DNA of 58,791 nucleotides from Candidatus Omnitrophota bacterium (GCA_020346285.1 CP070780.1:866245-925035), one strand, 5' to 3'; numbered from the stretch's first letter, positions 1 through 8,817 are shown. Notes: generated from the sequence alone by a model not told the origin. Made by a program: numbers and translations.

Positions 1-1290
1 CGTATTACTGAAACAGCTACAGCTGGCGGTTATAGTGGCTTAGAGTTTTATGGCAGAGATGGAACTGCGGGGAATTTTGGAGGTGCAATATTTAGGGCAC
101 AGGATTCTGATGATATAAGTATTTGGACTGGTGATAATGTCTCATCTCCAAAGGTTACAGTTGAATACGACACAGGCAATGTCGGCATAGGGACGGCGGA
201 TCCTTCACAAAAACTAGATGTAACTCATGGTGCGGACGGGGTTGTTGATGGATTAAAGATTGGTGCAACAGGGGATTCTTATCCAGGAATATTTTTTGGA
301 AGAACAGCTGGAAGCGCTTGGACAAATAGAGCATGGTTATTTACTTTAGGGACTGATGGTGCATATATCCTTCAAGACGAAACAGCTAACAAGAATAGAT
401 TTGCTATTACAACGGATGGAGATTTTCATTTTAGTGAGGCATATCTTGCAGCTGGAAGTGATGATATCATGACTATTACAAACTCTAGTAGATTAGTTAA
501 GATAGGAAAGGGAGCAGATAATCCATCTTTATCGGCTGGAACTTCATTATATGTAACAAGAGATGGAAATACTAACGCAGTAATTCGTAATTCAACAGAT
601 GATGTAGAAATTGGTTTTGGTGCTTGGACTGTTGCATTTTTTGGAACAAGAACTAATGATGATATATACTTTCAAACAAACGCGCTTAATCGCATGGTTT
701 TGGACGCTTCAGGCAACCTCGGCATCGGGACGGACGGGCCGGACGGGAAGTTAGAAGTTAATATGGGGACAAGCGGAGAGGTAAGATTGTCTTACAACGA
801 CGCTGATGGAAGCGCTACTGACTATACAAAGTTTGAAGTAGGAAGCGACGGGGAATATACAATAACTACTGTTGACAGCGATGGCGCGGCAGGACATGTT
901 GCCTTAATGCCGGACGGCAACGTCGGCATCGGCACAACGGACCCTGCCCAAGCATTGCATGTAGTCGGCGGTTTCTCTAATACTCCAGATGAAATAACTG
1001 CAACAGATGGAGGTGTGGCAGCTTCTATAGCGACAATAAATACGGAAGTCACAACCAATGGCGATAGTGATTTAGATAATGTAACTTTAGCGAATGGGAC
1101 AAGCGGTCAGATAAAGCATATCTATTGTGTAGTGGAGGGTAACGCAGGTGATACTTGGAAGATAACCCCTGCTACTATGTGTGGAGGAACACAGATAACC
1201 TTTGCTACTGTAGGAGAGGGTTGCACATTAGTCTATGCAGATAGCGAAGGTTGGGTAGTTGTTGCGAACAATGGAGGGACGATTTCGTAA
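1..1290 (+). CDS. GNVGIGT-repeat fibre-like protein, 5' truncated by window edge
   Basis: Frame 1 is open from the first base to a TAA at 1288-1290, giving 429 visible residues, so the true start lies upstream of the window. It carries spaced copies of a GNVGIGT-type motif followed by a P-x-x-x-L-x-V tail (around bases 172-220, 709-765 and 913-970). This motif is known from phage tail-fibre-like and large bacterial surface proteins. The last 100 residues are Gly/Thr/Val-rich and resemble the beta-rich C-terminal module of phage structural proteins; no S74 chaperone domain is seen. Function is probably a surface or secreted filament; the specific role is unknown. A secreted Ig-like protein and a pseudopilin follow. 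Confidence 0.75.
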   Translation, partial: RITETATAGGYSGLEFYGRDGTAGNFGGAIFRAQDSDDISIWTGDNVSSPKVTVEYDTGNVGIGTADPSQKLDVTHGADGVVDGLKIGATGDSYPGIFFGRTAGSAWTNRAWLFTLGTDGAYILQDETANKNRFAITTDGDFHFSEAYLAAGSDDIMTITNSSRLVKIGKGADNPSLSAGTSLYVTRDGNTNAVIRNSTDDVEIGFGAWTVAFFGTRTNDDIYFQTNALNRMVLDASGNLGIGTDGPDGKLEVNMGTSGEVRLSYNDADGSATDYTKFEVGSDGEYTITTVDSDGAAGHVALMPDGNVGIGTTDPAQALHVVGGFSNTPDEITATDGGVAASIATINTEVTTNGDSDLDNVTLANGTSGQIKHIYCVVEGNAGDTWKITPATMCGGTQITFATVGEGCTLVYADSEGWVVVANNGGTIS

Positions 1291-1353
1291 CAGGTCTCGA
1301 ATTTTTGTATTACCCTTGAAATTACAAATATTCGGACTTTTGCTGGAGTTTAT

Positions 1354-1369
1354 CCCCGCGAAAGCGGGG
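1354..1369. repeat. Small hairpin repeat (CCCCGC-GAAA-GCGGGG)
   Basis: A perfect 6-bp stem closed by a GAAA tetraloop lies in the 130-base gap between the fibre-like gene and the Ig-like gene, followed by GGGAATGACA. The same GC stem type appears inside leuS (CCCCGC-AAA-GCGGGG), so this looks like a dispersed repeat rather than a terminator; there is no T-run after it. Confidence 0.6.
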
Positions 1370-1419
1370 CGGGAATGACAGACTTGGAAATGACAGTAGA
1401 AATAAGGGGTAAATAAGGG

Positions 1420-3816
1420 ATGAGATTGCTTCGGCCGCTTGGTGGCCTCGCAATGACGGGATGGCGCCTATGGCGTCTCGCAATGACGTGCGTTATCAGT
1501 ATCCTCGTGGTATTTCCTGCCTGCTGGCAGGCAGGCGTGTCCGAGGCGGCTGTGGTCGACACTTACTACGACGACTTTGATGACCGCCAGGCCGATGCCA
1601 CCATTGACGGAGTTGACCACTGGAGCGTGGACAAGGGCAATACCAACTACGCCGTAACGCAAGAGACGACGACTTTAACAGGTACAGGTAATGCCATTGA
1701 ACTGACTGGCGACGAGACCTCGGTTAATGTTTCACGGACAAAGGTCATAGGCGACCTTTCTCCCTGCTGGGTTGAGTATTACGTGCGGCCGGGAGTCGGG
1801 AACCAGACGCAGGATATTCCGGCGGGTAAGGCGGCTGCTGTTACGTTTGACCACACAGGAAAAATTCTTGCCGCAGATGGCTCCTCATGGATGGATACAG
1901 AAAAAACATTTACAGCCGACAGCTGGTATAGGGTTTTATTGAAACTGGATTTTTCAAAGCACCTTTACGACATATATATTTTTCCGGCAAGCGTTCCCCG
2001 GGAAAAGTTTATTCCTGCTAAAGAAAACCTCCGTTTTATAGATACCTCGATTAATTCTTTGGGTGGGCTTGGATTTGAGGGTGTTTATAATGCCACACAA
2101 GATGAGAGCGACGACAGCTATATAGACAACTTGCTGGTTAACTTTGTAAGACGGCTCGAAATAATTACCTCTGTCCGGGCTTTAACCAAAGGCGAAATTT
2201 CGCAGCCGATAATCGTTCAATTGCAAAATGAGGTTTCAGCGCCGCAGACTGCCTGGGAGGATATAACCTTAGAGTTACGCTCGGAATCAGAAAATGGAGA
2301 ATTTTCTTTAGATAAAGATGATTGGCAGCCTATCGAGCAGATAATTATTCCCGAAGGAAATTTCCAGGGCGAATTTTATTATAAAGATACCGAAGTCGGT
2401 AGTCCTATCATATCTGTTAAGGAGTATCCGGACAGGGGTTGGGAAACCGGCCTTCAGAAGCAAAAGATTGTAAGCGAGCTCACTTATTTTGACGTCTCTT
2501 TAATGACTCCACAGATAGCAGGTGAATATTTCGAGATGAAAATTACAGCCAAGGATGAAGACGGTGAGGCAAGCAAAGGTTATGACGGCACAATCGAGCT
2601 GCGCGCTAAGTATGTTTCTCCCGAGACAGGCACTATGAATATTATTACCCCCTCACCCTTCCCTCTCCCCTTTGGGGAGAGGGCTAGGCCTGCCCCGCGC
2701 AACGACATGGGGGTAAGGGGTTTCAAAGAAGGGGTGTTAGAGCTGGAAGCCATGTATCCTGACTGTGGCTATATTGAGATTGAAGTGATAGACATAGAAG
2801 ACCCGGATAAAACCGGAATTTCAGGAGAAACTTTATTTATACCTGCAAGCTTCGGCGTAACCCCTTTAGAGGAAGTACAGATAGTAAGTAAACCCTTTAC
2901 GTTGGAGGTTACATCTTTTAATGCGCAAAAAGACGTAACCCCGAATTATGAGGGACCCTGCGAATTGACCGGACTACATATTTTGCCCGAACATGTTTTA
3001 AAAGCCGTAATGTCGCCCAACCAGCTTGATGAGAAAGATTTTGACGGAGGCCGCGCCGAGCTTGAAGTTACTTATAACCGATGGGGCGAGCTCAAAATCA
3101 AAGCTCAAGACAGTGCCCACCCTTCTCGGATGGGTTTAAGTGAGATTGTTAAATTTCACCCTGAAAGCATTAAGGTTGAAGTAAAACCTCCACCCGGCGA
3201 GCGAATCTTTTTCTATACAGGCGAAGAAATCGAAATCACCGTATCGCTATTGGATGAAGCCGGAGAGCCGGTAGTAAACTATTTAGGCAGCATTGCAATA
3301 GACGCAAGTCCCGAATTGGCCCTATTGCCTGCTTATCAGTTTACAGAAAGCGATGAAGGCACTCATGCATTTGTCGTTGCATGCGATTCGTCGGACGAAT
3401 ATTTTGTTACCGTAGAAGAAAAGAGCGCCGGAATAAGCGCAGAAAGCCCGCCTATAAAGGTAAAACAGGCTACAATAGTAGTTATACCTAAAGAAAGCCC
3501 TACGGGGACCGCAGAGGTTACCATCATAATAACCGACGAAGAGGGTAATATTATCACTTCAGAGAGTGACATGTTAGTATGGGTAAGTTTGGAGGAAGAA
3601 TTTCCGAATGACAGCGCTTTATCTACCGCAATTTTACGGCCGGTTATATTTCATAACGGCGTTTCAAGGATTATAATTACCGATCCGGAGGCCGAGGTAG
3701 TTACGGTAACGCCGAGGTCCGAATATGAATTTAAGATTAAGCAGGGCACTGTGACATTCGGCCGAATTGCGAAAAAGGGCATTGGTACTTTATTATGGAG
3801 AGAGCTGAAAGAATAG
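1420..3816 (+). CDS. Secreted protein with ConA-like and Ig-like repeats
   Basis: 798 residues from ATG 1420. The first 45 residues form an Arg-rich n-region and a hydrophobic stretch ending near VSEA, consistent with Sec export. Residues of about 45-245 look like a concanavalin/LamG-type beta domain (YYDDF start, YIDNLLV end). The rest is several Ig/invasin-like beta modules with recurring FTLEV and FEMKI strands. The N-terminal coding sequence is built from palindromic repeats (1422-1487, 1516-1535), so the start is uncertain; ATG 1483 is an alternative, and neither has a strong ribosome binding site. A further repeat is read through at about 2641-2710. The end overlaps the pseudopilin gene by 22 bases. 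Function unknown; probably a surface or adhesive protein. Confidence 0.65.
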   Translation: MRLLRPLGGLAMTGWRLWRLAMTCVISILVVFPACWQAGVSEAAVVDTYYDDFDDRQADATIDGVDHWSVDKGNTNYAVTQETTTLTGTGNAIELTGDETSVNVSRTKVIGDLSPCWVEYYVRPGVGNQTQDIPAGKAAAVTFDHTGKILAADGSSWMDTEKTFTADSWYRVLLKLDFSKHLYDIYIFPASVPREKFIPAKENLRFIDTSINSLGGLGFEGVYNATQDESDDSYIDNLLVNFVRRLEIITSVRALTKGEISQPIIVQLQNEVSAPQTAWEDITLELRSESENGEFSLDKDDWQPIEQIIIPEGNFQGEFYYKDTEVGSPIISVKEYPDRGWETGLQKQKIVSELTYFDVSLMTPQIAGEYFEMKITAKDEDGEASKGYDGTIELRAKYVSPETGTMNIITPSPFPLPFGERARPAPRNDMGVRGFKEGVLELEAMYPDCGYIEIEVIDIEDPDKTGISGETLFIPASFGVTPLEEVQIVSKPFTLEVTSFNAQKDVTPNYEGPCELTGLHILPEHVLKAVMSPNQLDEKDFDGGRAELEVTYNRWGELKIKAQDSAHPSRMGLSEIVKFHPESIKVEVKPPPGERIFFYTGEEIEITVSLLDEAGEPVVNYLGSIAIDASPELALLPAYQFTESDEGTHAFVVACDSSDEYFVTVEEKSAGISAESPPIKVKQATIVVIPKESPTGTAEVTIIITDEEGNIITSESDMLVWVSLEEEFPNDSALSTAILRPVIFHNGVSRIIITDPEAEVVTVTPRSEYEFKIKQGTVTFGRIAKKGIGTLLWRELKE
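1422..1487. repeat. Two adjacent CAATGAC-ended REP-like repeats inside a coding start
   Basis: Copy 1 (1422-1457) runs from GAGATTGCTTCGG to CTCGCAATGAC; copy 2 (1458-1487) is GGGATGGCG...CTCGCAATGAC. Both belong to the TCATTGCGAG / CGAAGCAATC family also found at 22201, 24244 and 30119. They are translated as the first 22 residues of the Ig-like protein. Confidence 0.75.
1516..1535. repeat. CCTGCCTG inverted repeat in coding sequence
   Basis: CCTGCCTG-CTGG-CAGGCAGG, an 8-bp stem with a 4-base loop, lies within the signal-peptide region of the Ig-like protein and is read in frame. Confidence 0.5.
2661..2683. repeat. CCCTCTCCCC inverted repeat read in frame
   Basis: CCCTCTCCCC-TTT-GGGGAGAGGG is a perfect 10-bp stem. 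It sits inside a low-complexity segment (about 2641-2720) that encodes a Pro/Arg-rich loop between two Ig-like modules. The composition differs sharply from the surrounding gene, which suggests an inserted dispersed repeat. Confidence 0.65.
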
Positions 3817-5009
3817 AAGCGTTTACGCTGATAGAGCTTTTGGTATCGATAGCCGTGGCTGTTATAATAGCCGGGGTGGTATATTTCAGTTTAAGCACGG
3901 CTTTAGAGAGCTGGAAATATGTCAAAGACCAGCTTGCTTTGCAGAAGGTGTTGAATGAGGTGGCGGAAGAGATAGCAGACGGAACTATTACCAGTTTTGG
4001 ATTGAAAGACAGCCTGGAGATTTTACAGGCAGGCAGGTCGGGTATAGAATTTGTGCCTCCCTGGACAGACGATACGCATAGCGTAACGGAACCGAATTTC
4101 ATATATACGCTGAATAGCAGGATTAAACCCGGCACAGGCGTTCCGATTGCGGAAGTAAGATTGCTTGAACCGGATGAATATAGTTGTGTACCTATAGCTG
4201 TAGTTAAAGAGGGAGAGTCGGTGCATTCAAGAGTAAGATTGATGCAAGTTGTTCCGCGTGGCCGAGACCTCGGTTTTTCATATCATCCTGACGCAAAGAC
4301 AAACCCGGATGTAGTTAAATATATATGGTGGGATTCCGAAGATAAAGAGGTTTTTTCTGAATACAAAGGCAACTTTTCCAGTATTTCCAAGAATCCTTTC
4401 GGCATAAAAATAACCGGGATGGAGTTAAGATATTATGACAAGGCAAATAATCTTATTACTGAATCCGAATGGGTGGATAAAAATAATTTAAATCTCATTA
4501 CGGGAATAGAATTTCTTATAGAAGCGTCTCTGGGGCAATACAAAAAGAACGGCTTGAGCTTCGTCAACTTACGCAATGCTCCTATGCAGTCGGGCTATTT
4601 TCCTCTTTCCGAGGGAATGAGCATACCGATTCCGGATAGTTACGGCATACACGCGCTTGCTTTAAAAAATATAAACGGTGTATCTAATGAAGATATTTTA
4701 CAATTAAAGGCAGTGCCGGAATCGGGCAAGGACTGGAGAATAAAAATAGTTTTTGGCAAGGTAGGTTCGGCTGAACCTAAAATCGAGCGCTATGTTGTCG
4801 AATATCCGCCCGGGCACGTAGTATTTACTGAATATCCCAAAACAGGAGTCGGTTGCGGGCTCAATCTTCTTATGCTCGGTTCTAACGGCAGATATGATTA
4901 TGACTATGACGGCGAAGATGTCGAAGATATCGTTGTATTAGAGGATGATGTTTTACTCGAAGTCGAAAGAATGGACGTGGAAGGAGCCGGGCTCTTTGTG
5001 CGACCTTAA
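3795..5009 (+). CDS. Type II secretion/type IV pilus pseudopilin-like protein
   Basis: 404 residues. The N-terminus has a class III prepilin signal: a short charged leader, then A-FTLIELLVS with the conserved Glu at +5 of the mature protein, followed by a hydrophobic helix to about residue 35. The residue before the cleavage site is Ala instead of the usual Gly. The long C-terminal part is beta-rich and resembles PulJ/GspJ-type minor pseudopilins in layout, although it is much larger than GspJ (about 200 residues). It overlaps the preceding Ig-like gene by 22 bases and the next small exported protein by about 65 bases, so the three are probably one transcript. Likely a minor component of a secretion or pilus filament. 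Confidence 0.7.
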   Translation: MERAERIEAFTLIELLVSIAVAVIIAGVVYFSLSTALESWKYVKDQLALQKVLNEVAEEIADGTITSFGLKDSLEILQAGRSGIEFVPPWTDDTHSVTEPNFIYTLNSRIKPGTGVPIAEVRLLEPDEYSCVPIAVVKEGESVHSRVRLMQVVPRGRDLGFSYHPDAKTNPDVVKYIWWDSEDKEVFSEYKGNFSSISKNPFGIKITGMELRYYDKANNLITESEWVDKNNLNLITGIEFLIEASLGQYKKNGLSFVNLRNAPMQSGYFPLSEGMSIPIPDSYGIHALALKNINGVSNEDILQLKAVPESGKDWRIKIVFGKVGSAEPKIERYVVEYPPGHVVFTEYPKTGVGCGLNLLMLGSNGRYDYDYDGEDVEDIVVLEDDVLLEVERMDVEGAGLFVRP

Positions 5010-5430
5010 ATTCTTATCATTATTAATGGCTATCCTGTTAGTAGCCACCCCACTATTGGCAGAGGACCGAACGTGGTCAGGCGGGGGTGACGGCACGAGC
5101 TGGTCGGATAAAGAGAACTGGTTTCCCGAAGAAGTACCCACATTGGAAGGCGATGTTACCATAGATGATGAGGACGCATCCCCTGTATGCGACGAAACCT
5201 TTAGCGCAAAATCGATTATAATCGGCGGGCAGGAAACTTCCAGGCTGACAGTAGAGAAATTTATTTATGGCCAGATTAAACCGTCATCAACATCGGATAC
5301 GGCTATATCAAACCGTAAAGGAGGGACCCTTTTATTAAAAGGAGCAGGAATAATAACGGTTCACGGTAAATACGAGGATTCCGAACCTGCCCTTACATCC
5401 GAACCAAGTTTTCTGTTTTGGATTGAGTGA
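4945..5430 (+). CDS. Small exported beta-domain protein (G8-like)
   Basis: 161 residues from the first ATG. A hydrophobic segment near residues 22-40 (LSLLMAILLVATPLLA) with an ALA-like cleavage context is followed by a W-x-G-G-G-x-G-T-S-W-S-x-x-x-N-W pattern. That pattern is typical of G8-like and related secreted beta-domain starts. The first ATG lies inside the pseudopilin gene and has no good ribosome binding site; ATG 5026 would leave too short a signal peptide, so the start is unsure. Role unknown; it ends the surface-protein cluster. Confidence 0.5.
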   Translation: MMFYSKSKEWTWKEPGSLCDLKFLSLLMAILLVATPLLAEDRTWSGGGDGTSWSDKENWFPEEVPTLEGDVTIDDEDASPVCDETFSAKSIIIGGQETSRLTVEKFIYGQIKPSSTSDTAISNRKGGTLLLKGAGIITVHGKYEDSEPALTSEPSFLFWIE

Positions 5431-5437
5431 AACACGC

Positions 5438-5466
5438 TTGAACTTTGGGTATCGGTATATTACGAT
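5438..5466 (+). promoter_or_regulatory. Candidate sigma-70 promoter for the GYD gene
   Basis: TTGAAC, a 17-base spacer, then TACGAT, about 60 bases before the GYD start codon in the only intergenic gap of this region. Confidence 0.45.
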
Positions 5467-5526
5467 ATAGAAACAAAAATTTCACAAAAATAACTCACAA
5501 AGAAACACATAAGGAGGTGAAGGAAC

Positions 5527-5802
5527 ATGGCGAAGTTTTTGATGTTAGGTAAATATTCGTTAGAGGCGGTTAAGGGAATCACGCCATCGCGCACGGAGAA
5601 GGTAATCGATATTATTAAAAAATCCAACGGCTCGGTAGATTCGATGTATGCGTTATTAGGCAATTACGACCTGGCTTTTTTAGTGGATTTCCCCGGCAGT
5701 TCCGAGGCGATGAAGGCCTCGATAGCGATTACAAAATTGACAGGCATTGGATTTACTACTTCTCCCGCCGTAACCGTAAAAGAATTTGATAAAATAGTGT
5801 GA
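5527..5802 (+). CDS. GYD domain-containing protein
   Basis: 91 residues, the usual length of the GYD family (small alpha/beta ferredoxin-like fold). The family signature appears as L-G-N-Y-D near residue 46, where N replaces the usual first G-Y context. An AAGGAGGTG ribosome binding site sits 7-8 bases before the ATG. GYD proteins have no established biochemical role. It is 31 bases upstream of the thymidylate-synthase-like gene and probably co-transcribed with it, driven by the promoter at 5438. Confidence 0.75.
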   Translation: MAKFLMLGKYSLEAVKGITPSRTEKVIDIIKKSNGSVDSMYALLGNYDLAFLVDFPGSSEAMKASIAITKLTGIGFTTSPAVTVKEFDKIV

Positions 5803-5833
5803 ATATGTTACAATATGCCGGGTAAGAAAAAGT

Positions 5834-6607
5834 ATGGGCGAGAAAATAAGGGAAAGAGGGCTAAATCCCGTTTATATAGAGGCCTTTGATTTAGACGATG
5901 CGTGGTTTCGGTGCCTTGCAGGAATTCTGGAACACGGATATGTTTATAAGATCGACCGCGGAAGTTATGCGGGACAGCATCGTCTTGAATTCGACTTTGT
6001 TACGGTGCGCGTCAAAAATCCCAGCCACCAGATAATTCCTATTGTACCCGAGGGCTCCGGAATACCCGCTCCCACAAATATGGATTATATAAAGCAATAT
6101 CTGCAATATCTTCTCACGAGCTCTAAAACCGAAACGGAAGATTATACATATGGCGAGCGCCTTGTAGACCCAAAGATAAAGATTGAGGAAGAGCGCGACG
6201 GCAAAAAAATGCAGAGAGAAATGCCTCTTCAGTGCAACCAGATAGAGGAGGTTATAAAGATTTATAAGACCGAAGGATTCGGAACCAACCAGGCAGTTAT
6301 GGAAATAGGAATGCCGTCCGACCTGAAGCTTGCGGACCCGCCGTGTTTACGCCTTATAGATACGCGTGTTCGCTACGGAAAATTACATTTCTTTTTGTAT
6401 TTTCGCTCCTGGGACCTCTGGGGCGGTTTTCCTTCAAACCTCGGAGGGCTTGAACTTGTAAAACAATACATGTCCGATGAGATAGGCGTGGGAAACGGGG
6501 AGATTATCGCCTGCTCCAAGGGGCTGCATCTTTATGAATACGCCTGGGAGCTCGCCAAACAAAGAACCCATAAATTAGACATGGAAATAAAATCAGCAAA
6601 GGATTAA
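5834..6607 (+). CDS. Thymidylate synthase/dCMP hydroxymethylase family protein
   Basis: 257 residues. The catalytic region is clear: Pro-Pro-Cys with Cys171, then the RSWDLWGG motif (Arg191, Ser192, Asp194) and FPSN with Asn202. These correspond to the nucleophile, phosphate-binding and pyrimidine-binding residues of ThyA. The N-terminal half is divergent and resembles the archaeal-type, shorter thymidylate synthases more than E. coli ThyA. Expected reaction: reductive methylation of dUMP with methylene-tetrahydrofolate, or hydroxymethylation of dCMP; the sequence alone does not settle which. It lies directly upstream of a B12-binding radical SAM gene (1-base gap). No other thymidylate synthase is in the window. 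Confidence 0.7.
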   Translation: MGEKIRERGLNPVYIEAFDLDDAWFRCLAGILEHGYVYKIDRGSYAGQHRLEFDFVTVRVKNPSHQIIPIVPEGSGIPAPTNMDYIKQYLQYLLTSSKTETEDYTYGERLVDPKIKIEEERDGKKMQREMPLQCNQIEEVIKIYKTEGFGTNQAVMEIGMPSDLKLADPPCLRLIDTRVRYGKLHFFLYFRSWDLWGGFPSNLGGLELVKQYMSDEIGVGNGEIIACSKGLHLYEYAWELAKQRTHKLDMEIKSAKD

Positions 6608-6608
6608 A

Positions 6609-8051
6609 ATGAAATATAATCACGCCTTATTTTTAAGCCCGTACATAGAAAAGACGGCGACAAGTTTCATGGGGCTTTTCCCGCCCACAGGGCTTGAATA
6701 TGTCGCCACGAGCGCCAGGGATTGCGTGGACAAGCTGTCTCTCATTGACCTGAGGTACAAAAAGGACCTGTGTGATCCCGGGAAGTTAATAGATTTTATA
6801 CGCAGGGAAAAAATAGATATTATATGCGTCGGTATTACGTGGAACCGCCAATATGAAGAAATCTGCGAGTTTCTCAACCTCATGCCGGATGATATGCCGC
6901 TTGTCGTAGGCGGGTATAAAGCAACGGAGCGGGTTGAAGAAATTTTTGAAAAATGCCCAAAGGTAGATATTATTATAAGAGGCGAGGGAGAGCAAACAAT
7001 AAAAGAAGTCCTAAGAGATATGTCTCCGGAAGATATACTGGGTATTTCTTACAAAAAGAACGGCAGCGTGGTCCATAACGCGAATAGGCCTTTACCCGAC
7101 GTAAACGAGATAGCTTCCCCTGACCGCAAACTCCGGCAGAATGATTACCGGATGCTCCTGGGAGGTATTAACGTGCTGGACATAACCTTTGACACGGTTC
7201 TGAGCTCCAGGGGCTGTCCTTTCACCTGTAAGTTCTGCACATTCAGCCTGAACCCCCTGGGACAGAAAAGGAATTACTCGGTGCGTAACGTCAAGTCGGT
7301 TGTCGACGAAATAGAAGGCATAGAAGCAAATCTGATACTTTTCAGTGACGACAACTTCGCCACCGACGCAAAGCGGGCGGAGGAAATCTGCGATTTAATA
7401 ATAGAACGCAAAATAAAAAAGCGCTTTACAGCGCAGGTCCGCGTCGATATAGCAAAATACCCGCGCCTTCTCGACAAAATGGTCAAGGCAGGATTCAAGT
7501 TGCTCTTGATAGGCGTAGAATCCCCGCACGACTGGATATTGAAGCAGTTTAATAAAGGTTTCAATTCGGCCATAGTAAGGAAATATTTTACGGTGCTACG
7601 AAAATACCCCATTTTTTATCACGGGTACTTTATTTACGGCAATATAGGCGAGACCGAGAAGGAGATGCTGTGCATATCGCCGTTCGCTAAGGAGCTGGGT
7701 ATCGATACAATTAGCTTCCTTAAATTGAGGATGGAGAAATTTTCACCGCTTAAGGAAATTGCCGAGAAAACACCCGGCTACCATATTACTGATAGGGGCG
7801 AGGTTTATTCCGACAAATATAGCCACGCCACGCTGAAAAAAATAGGAAAGAAAATAAAATTTTCTTTCTATACGCCGCTCAAGCTGTTGAAAATAGTAAA
7901 GAAATTCCTTATAATAGATTTTTTTAGTTTTAGGGAAATCATGTCATTCGTGCTTGTTTCACCATTATTATTAAAGACCATCATAGCCAGAGAAATACAA
8001 AAAGGGCGTTTGAGTGATTCCCTGAAGCGTATATTTATAAAAAATACCTGA
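6609..8051 (+). CDS. B12-binding domain radical SAM protein
   Basis: 480 residues. The N-terminal part (about 1-150) fits a cobalamin-binding domain with alternating strands (IDIICVGITWN, PLVVGGYKAT, DIIIRGEGEQT). The radical SAM cluster motif is SSRGCPFTCKFC, with Cys203, Cys207 and Cys210 in CxxxCxxC spacing. A TIM-barrel core follows to about residue 390 and a basic C-terminal tail after it. This layout is shared by B12-dependent methyltransferases and enzymes of lipid, hopanoid or cofactor modification; the substrate cannot be told. It starts 1 base after the thymidylate-synthase-like gene, with AAGGA as the ribosome binding site. Confidence 0.8.
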   Translation: MKYNHALFLSPYIEKTATSFMGLFPPTGLEYVATSARDCVDKLSLIDLRYKKDLCDPGKLIDFIRREKIDIICVGITWNRQYEEICEFLNLMPDDMPLVVGGYKATERVEEIFEKCPKVDIIIRGEGEQTIKEVLRDMSPEDILGISYKKNGSVVHNANRPLPDVNEIASPDRKLRQNDYRMLLGGINVLDITFDTVLSSRGCPFTCKFCTFSLNPLGQKRNYSVRNVKSVVDEIEGIEANLILFSDDNFATDAKRAEEICDLIIERKIKKRFTAQVRVDIAKYPRLLDKMVKAGFKLLLIGVESPHDWILKQFNKGFNSAIVRKYFTVLRKYPIFYHGYFIYGNIGETEKEMLCISPFAKELGIDTISFLKLRMEKFSPLKEIAEKTPGYHITDRGEVYSDKYSHATLKKIGKKIKFSFYTPLKLLKIVKKFLIIDFFSFREIMSFVLVSPLLLKTIIAREIQKGRLSDSLKRIFIKNT

Positions 8052-8070
8052 CCGTTCCCGCTTAAGCCCT

Positions 8071-8817
8071 CTACTTATTGCCTGATTTTTCGTAAGCCTC
8101 TTCAGCTTTTATAGCGCCGGTCTCTGAAATAATCGTATCTATTCTCTCGTCTATATAAGGATGAGTGCGGAGGATATCTATATTTTCGAAAATAGTTGAA
8201 GCTCCGGCTCTTCTTTCTTCTTTTTTTAGTTTGTTCAGCAGCGTGACAGCCGCAAGCGGGTCATAGCCCGCCCGGTAACAATACCGGGTTCCTAATCTAT
8301 CCGCTTCGTATTCATCCTGAAGCGTATATCCTCTTTGAATTATGCCATACGAGATGTTGACAATTTTGTGAATGTCTCTTCTGGATTTCTGTTTTCTCAA
8401 GACAAAAGTGTCCAGCAAACCAAAACTGAAAGAAAAAGTCCTATCCTGTTCAAGTCTTTTTGCGAGGTGCTTTGCCGATACATGGCCAATTTCGTGAGCA
8501 ATGATTGCGGCAAGCTCGTCATCGGTTTCGGCTTTATCCATGGCTCCTTTGTATATATAAATATATCCACCGAATGTCGCAAAGCCATTTATTTCGTCCC
8601 TGTCAATAATTGTGAAGGTATAGTTTATATCCTTCCTGTCACATACACCTGCGAGATTATAACCGACTCGCATTATTCGTTTTTCATATTCCATGTCCCT
8701 GTAAATAGGCATTCCCCGCTCTATAGAAGCTGCTATTTGCCTTCCAAGTTCGGCCTCTTCTTGTGCGCTTACCGTAAAGAGAGCGAACAGCATAATAATA
8801 CAGGATAATTTTTTCAT
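8071..8817 (-). CDS. M48-family metalloprotease, exported
   Basis: 248 residues from the preferred ATG at 8817, which begins a clean signal peptide (MKKLSCIIMLFALFTVSA|QE); an upstream ATG would add 19 residues before it. The zinc motif HEIGH lies at His108-His112, and the third ligand region is EYEADRLG, as in M48 (BepA/Oma1-like) peptidases. Family members degrade or refold outer-membrane and lipoprotein substrates in the periplasm. There is no long C-terminal TPR region as in BepA. It is convergent with the radical SAM gene (20-base gap) and divergent from the RibD-like gene. Confidence 0.82.
   Translation of the reverse strand: MKKLSCIIMLFALFTVSAQEEAELGRQIAASIERGMPIYRDMEYEKRIMRVGYNLAGVCDRKDINYTFTIIDRDEINGFATFGGYIYIYKGAMDKAETDDELAAIIAHEIGHVSAKHLAKRLEQDRTFSFSFGLLDTFVLRKQKSRRDIHKIVNISYGIIQRGYTLQDEYEADRLGTRYCYRAGYDPLAAVTLLNKLKKEERRAGASTIFENIDILRTHPYIDERIDTIISETGAIKAEEAYEKSGNK

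Noticed and set aside
1-1290. Prophage tail fibre
   Set aside because: No phage structural, packaging or integration gene is visible and the neighbours are bacterial surface genes; upstream sequence is lacking, so this is not fully excluded.
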